From the NCBI GenBank assembly GCA_944380845.1, contig CALWIU010000023.1:1-64000 (forward strand): a DNA stretch of 64,000 nt, given 5' to 3'. A program made the position numbers and the translations under genes. This document shows, in pieces, positions 61,078 through 64,000 of this stretch. Each line of letters starts with the position of its first letter. Position 1 is the first letter of the stretch. Origin of the DNA: an uncultured Clostridia bacterium (GTDB taxonomy: Bacteria > Bacillota > Clostridia > Oscillospirales > Acutalibacteraceae). Below the pieces are notes generated by a model that was not told the DNA's origin, did no database searches, and worked only from the letters and a program-made list of their open reading frames with translations.

Positions 61078-61192
61078 CTTGCCTTATCGGTAAGGGAAGA
61101 ATTCTATTACTTCCCGGTTGGGAAAGTCTCTGTGACATTATAATAATAAGACAGACTGGAACCAAAAGAAAAATAATTTATGTATGAAATGC

Positions 61193-61221
61193 TTGACAAG
61201 GAGAGCGAACTTGTGTATAAT
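61193..61221 (+). promoter_or_regulatory. tRNA promoter
   Basis: TTGACA (61193-61198), a 17-base spacer and TATAAT (61216-61221), both perfect, 18 bases before the first tRNA. Confidence 0.9.
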
Positions 61222-61239
61222 ACATAAGGCAGTCAACAA

Positions 61240-61316
61240 GGACCATTAGCTCAGTTGGTTAGAGCAGCCGGCTCATAACCGGTCGGTCCGGGGTTCGAGT
61301 CCCTGATGGTCCACCA
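61240..61316 (+). tRNA. tRNA with CAT anticodon (Met or lysidine-type Ile2)
   Basis: 77 nt including encoded CCA. The acceptor GGACCAT pairs with ATGGTCC, the D-loop is AGCTCAGTTGGTTAGAGC, the anticodon loop is CTCATAA and the T-arm GGTTCGAGTC. It is not an initiator tRNA: the first acceptor bases pair. Elongator Met and Ile2 share this anticodon; the acceptor resembles Bacillus tRNA-Ile2, but this cannot be decided by eye. Confidence 0.93.
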
Positions 61317-61328
61317 TCATTTTAATAT

Positions 61329-61404
61329 AGGGGTATAGCTCAGTTGGTAGAGCAGCGGTCTCCAAAACCGCGTGCCGAGGGTTCAAGTCCTTCTGCCCCT
61401 GCCA
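61329..61404 (+). tRNA. tRNA-Trp (CCA)
   Basis: 76 nt with encoded CCA. The acceptor AGGGGTA pairs with TGCCCCT, the discriminator is G as expected for Trp, and the anticodon CCA lies in the loop CTCCAAA. It follows the CAT tRNA by 12 bases and is probably co-transcribed. Confidence 0.95.
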
Positions 61405-61411
61405 AAAATAA

Positions 61412-61444
61412 CACCGCTGTGATTGCAGCGGTGCTGTTTTTTTA
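61412..61444 (+). terminator. Terminator of the tRNA operon
   Basis: An 8-bp stem CACCGCTG (61412-61419) with CAGCGGTG (61426-61433) is followed by CTG and seven T or more. Confidence 0.8.
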
Positions 61445-61464
61445 TACCGCAAAAAAGAACCCGA

Positions 61465-61620
61465 GGCACGCGGAGCGTGCCGGGCATTTCTGCCGAAGCG
61501 CCGCCGGCGGCGGAAACAGCGAGGCAGAAATGGCGCAGCGGTCAAAATTCTGCGGCGCTCCAAACCGCATAGAATTTTGGGTACCGCAAGTGGGGTTGCG
61601 AAGCAACTACAGTCCTTCTG
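61465..61620. repeat. Palindrome-rich segment with a tRNA-Trp 3'-end direct repeat
   Basis: Inverted repeats in order: GGCACG/CGTGCC (61465-61481); CATTTCTGCC (61485-61494) with GGCAGAAATG (61523-61532) enclosing the perfect palindrome CGCCGCCGGCGGCG (61499-61512); CAAAATTCT (61543-61551) with AGAATTTTG (61571-61579). AGTCCTTCTG occurs at 61386-61395 in tRNA-Trp and again at 61611-61620. There is no convincing gene in 61405-61685. Confidence 0.6.
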
Positions 61621-61685
61621 TCAGCTGCAAAACGGCACCACAGGGCTTAACGATTCTTTCCGTGATAGCCTCCTACCAATAGATT

Positions 61686-62597
61686 TCACTTATTCCGTTT
61701 GCCTGTATTCTCGGTTCCGCGGACTTCTTCATGATAGAAATAATCAACGATAACCGGATGCCCCTGCGGCACTCTGCCGTAGGGCATTTCATTATCTACA
61801 AAGGGGCAATCATGCTTCTTTGCCATTTCTTCGGCTTTTTCTTCCAGCGCCTTGAAATAGCTTCGGTCATGCTTGTTATAGATTTGATGATACAGCGGCA
61901 CAAGGTCAGGATATTTAGCTGTTATATAATCCATGATCGTCTGCTTGAATCCACCGCGAAGGTTAAGATTTTCCAGCCAGAACAGGTCGCACTGATTATT
62001 CACCCGTTCAAAAATAGATTCAAAATCCGTGATGCCAGGAAAAACAGGAGCAACAAAACAGATAGTACGGATACCAGCATCATATACCTGCTTCATGGCA
62101 TCAAGCCGACGCTTAATACTCACTGCATTGTCCATATCCGCCTTGAAATTCTCGTCGAGCGTATTGATTGACCACGAAACCGTAACCTGTCCCAATTCCT
62201 TCAGCAGATCCATGTCACGCACTACAAGATCAGATTTGGTACAAATCAGAATGTCTGCGCCGCTTCCTCTAAGCTGCTCCAGTAATTTTCTGGTATTACC
62301 GAACTGTTCTTCCTGCGGCAGGTATCCGTCAGTTACGGAGCCAATCACAACACGCTGTCCGGCATATTTCTTCGGGTTTTTAATTTCCGGCCAGTGCTTC
62401 ACATCAAGGAATGTGCCCCATTCCTCCGCATGCCCGGTAAACCGCTTCATAAAGGACGCATAACAATATTTGCAGGCATGGGTGCAGCCTACATAAGGAT
62501 TAGCCGAATAACCGCCCACTGGCAAACTGGATTTAGTCATAATATTTTTCGTCGCAGCATCTCCAATTAAAATTCCGTCGATTTCTACTTGTGCCAT
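61686..62597 (-). CDS. SPL-like radical SAM protein
   Basis: 303 aa. The radical SAM motif is CTHACKYC (Cys at about residues 38, 42, 45), then SVTDGYLPQE and the CTKSDLVVRD stretches. This is the short spore-photoproduct-lyase-like (Rv2578c) family, found well beyond spore formers. Real SPL has an extra conserved Cys near the C-terminus, which is not evident here. ATG 62597 with GGAGGG upstream is used; the longer reading to 62657 is doubtful. Function unknown; DNA repair is possible only by family analogy. Confidence 0.85.
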   Translation of the reverse strand: MAQVEIDGILIGDAATKNIMTKSSLPVGGYSANPYVGCTHACKYCYASFMKRFTGHAEEWGTFLDVKHWPEIKNPKKYAGQRVVIGSVTDGYLPQEEQFGNTRKLLEQLRGSGADILICTKSDLVVRDMDLLKELGQVTVSWSINTLDENFKADMDNAVSIKRRLDAMKQVYDAGIRTICFVAPVFPGITDFESIFERVNNQCDLFWLENLNLRGGFKQTIMDYITAKYPDLVPLYHQIYNKHDRSYFKALEEKAEEMAKKHDCPFVDNEMPYGRVPQGHPVIVDYFYHEEVRGTENTGKRNK

Positions 62598-62646
62598 TTC
62601 CTGTCCCTCCGACACCTGATTGAACGCTTTCCTGATTTTCTGTATA

Positions 62647-63428
62647 TTACTTATCAAGAATATTTATTCTTTTAGTATTTGCATACTCACTTGGAGTGCA
62701 GTTTTTTATCAACTTAAAACAGCGATTAAAATTTCTAATATTTTCAAAACCGCATTGATGAGCAATTTCAGTAAAGGATTGCTGACCATCTTCTATGAGT
62801 TTGCAGGCATAATCAATTCGAAACATATTAACAAAAGATCTGAAATTCGTACCCAAGCTTTTATTTATATAGGATGAGATATAGTTATAGTGATAGCCGA
62901 GCTTTTTCGATAGATCCTTTAATGATATTTGCTGATTAAAATGATTCTGAACATAGCTGATAATTTGTTCGATCAGTTCCAAATTCTCTTCGGTCGTATT
63001 TATCAATTTACAGTTGTTTAGAAATTGCCCCACAATGTTATACAAAGCCGATTTAAAAGTAAAGGGGTTGGCATCTATGTCGATCAGCTGTTCAATACAG
63101 TCTGATTGGAATTCAAAAATGGGGGATTCTGCTGTTTTTCCTTTCACATAATTGTAAAAGTCATATACAAGATCAGTAGAAAAAATACATAAAAAACTTC
63201 CGAATGTTCTTGTGTTGTATAAGCATGAAGCTGTCCCGGTAAAATAAAAGCAGCTTTGTTTTTTTGGAGTAAATATTTTTTGTTTCCTACTTGAATTTCC
63301 ATTTGCCCGTTTCTGATATATATAAACTCAAAACTCCTGTGAAGATGCAGTGAAAAACTGAAATCTTTGGCAAACTGGAAGTAAAAATAGTTATTTTCGC
63401 TTGAACGATTTTGCTCATAGAAATACAT
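62647..63428 (-). pseudogene. AraC-family regulator broken by a one-base deletion
   Basis: The cupin-like sensor half (residues to about 78, ILPGQLHAYTTQEHSEVF) and the AraC DNA-binding half (ISYVQNHFNQQISLKDL through ENIRNFNRCFK) lie in two frames. The shift falls in a six-A run (63191-63196, T on the coding strand). One more base restores 783 bases, a 260-codon frame (EVFLCIFSTDLVYDFYNYV). It could be a real null allele, a phase-variable tract or a sequencing error. It is divergent from the GH3 gene and probably controlled it. Confidence 0.85.
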
Positions 63429-63471
63429 TGACATCACCTTAACTTCTGTCTACAATTCTATTGTATTTTTC

Positions 63472-63501
63472 TTGCTATGTCAACGATTTTTATTATATAA
63501 T
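63472..63501 (+). promoter_or_regulatory. Sigma-A promoter of the GH3 gene
   Basis: TTGCTA (63472-63477), an 18-base spacer and TATAAT (63496-63501), about 31 bases before ATG 63533. It sits in the divergent region with the AraC-type gene. Confidence 0.6.
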
Positions 63502-63532
63502 CAACTTAAACAATAGCCATGGAGTATTGATT

Positions 63533-64000
63533 ATGGATTATATAACAGCAAAAAAGAAAGCTTTTTCAATTGTTTCAAAAATGAACGCGGAAGAAAAAAT
63601 CTCACAGTTACTCTATGATTCCCCTGCAATTGAACGGCTGGGAATTAAGGAATATAACTGGTGGAATGAAGCCTGCCACGGCGTAGCAAGAGCAGGAATC
63701 GCTACGGTATTTCCACAGGCGATTGGACTGGCAGCAACATTTCATCCTGAATTAATTCATTCTGTAGCCGATGCCATTTCAACAGAAGGTCGCGCGAAAT
63801 ACAATGCAAATATTACATATGGTGACCGGGGGATCTATAAAGGACTTACTTACTGGTCGCCAAATATCAATATTTTCAGAGATCCTCGATGGGGACGAGG
63901 TCAGGAAACATTTGGTGAAGACCCATATTTGACCGCAGCAATGGGCTGCGAATATATTAAAGGATTGCAGGGGAGTGGCGAATTTTTAAAAGCAGCCGCC
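63533..64000 (+). CDS. Glycoside hydrolase family 3, N-terminal part
   Basis: The first 156 codons are in the window and the gene runs off the end. It starts MDYITAKKKAFSIVSKMN, followed by the GH3 barrel sequence YNWWNEACHGVARAG, TVFPQAIGLAATF, GLTYWSPNINIFRDPRWGRG and QETFGEDPYL. These are as in beta-xylosidases and beta-glucosidases of GH3. No signal peptide, so it would act in the cytoplasm. The nucleophile Asp is beyond the window. It is divergent from the AraC-type regulator. Confidence 0.92.
   Translation, partial: MDYITAKKKAFSIVSKMNAEEKISQLLYDSPAIERLGIKEYNWWNEACHGVARAGIATVFPQAIGLAATFHPELIHSVADAISTEGRAKYNANITYGDRGIYKGLTYWSPNINIFRDPRWGRGQETFGEDPYLTAAMGCEYIKGLQGSGEFLKAAA

Noticed and set aside
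61273..61682. Open reading frames on both strands across the two tRNAs and the palindromic segment
   Set aside because: They read through tRNA genes and terminators, lack ribosome sites, and are common false calls over paired tRNA genes.

Overview
This window looks like chromosome from an anaerobic, spore-forming, low-to-mid GC Firmicute, probably of class Clostridia and most likely a gut Oscillospirales/Ruminococcaceae-type organism. The assignment is inferred from gene content: a cotJABC spore-coat operon and spoIIID, a biotin-dependent oxaloacetate-decarboxylase-type sodium pump, the MEP isoprenoid pathway, AddAB in place of RecBCD, cobalamin-dependent methionine synthase with a separate activation protein, a DarA c-di-AMP receptor, strong Shine-Dalgarno sites with frequent TTG/GTG starts, and several carbohydrate-active enzymes. 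No rRNA, phage, IS element or CRISPR array was seen.

Layout. 1-3.2 kb: spore coat cotJ operon (minus), an EamA-type transporter (plus) and a zinc-ribbon membrane protein (minus). 3.2-8.2 kb: five-gene carboxyltransferase/sodium-pump operon, followed at 8.30 kb by a separately transcribed 39-residue amphipathic peptide gene that is easily missed. 8.5-13.1 kb: iron alcohol dehydrogenase (minus) and a GlpA/GlpB/DUF1667 redox trio (plus). 13.1-18.1 kb: spoIIID (minus), then a small Cys protein, cdsA, dxr, rseP and ispG (lipid and isoprenoid synthesis, site-2 protease). 18.09-18.23 kb: a helically phased array of DnaA-box-like motifs. 18.3-30.2 kb: dipeptidase, DUF4832-type protein, GH95 fucosidase, zinc-ribbon exonuclease, lipoprotein glycosidase, cell-wall amidase and an N-acetylhexosamine kinase. 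30.2-34.5 kb (minus): rqcH broken by a 29-bp tandem duplication, NIF3, TrmK, a DUF1858 protein and a GT2 glycosyltransferase. 35.0-49.4 kb (plus): RNase P RNA, addB-addA, rpmE, a YigZ-type protein, an HD dNTPase, dnaG, rpoD, a GNAT, a HAD phosphatase and a Cys-cluster protein. 49.5-58.0 kb (minus): one tight operon ABC exporter-DUF1854-DarA-YbaK-ChbG, and one operon metF-activation protein-metH. 58.1-64.0 kb: mutarotase-like protein, DUF1292 protein, a probable 6S RNA, a secreted PHP protein, two tRNAs, a palindrome-rich segment, an SPL-like radical SAM protein, a frameshifted AraC regulator and the start of a GH3 glycosidase.

How the genes work together. The 3.3-8.2 kb operon encodes the parts of a biotin carboxyl shuttle (two carboxyltransferases, carrier, membrane beta and gamma subunits) that would couple decarboxylation to sodium export. 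NahK, GH95, ChbG, the mutarotase-like protein and GH3 suggest use of host or plant glycans, although they are scattered. AddAB, DnaG, RpoD, RNase P and L31 form an information-processing block. The points most worth a second look are the 39-aa peptide, the phased DnaA-box-like array, the ABC-DUF1854-DarA operon, two separate frameshifts (rqcH and araC-type), the rnpB terminator that contains the next gene's ribosome binding site, and the palindromic segment flanked by a 10-bp copy of the tRNA-Trp 3' end. Start sites were chosen by eye from ribosome binding sites. All family names rest on recognising sequence motifs, not on a database search.
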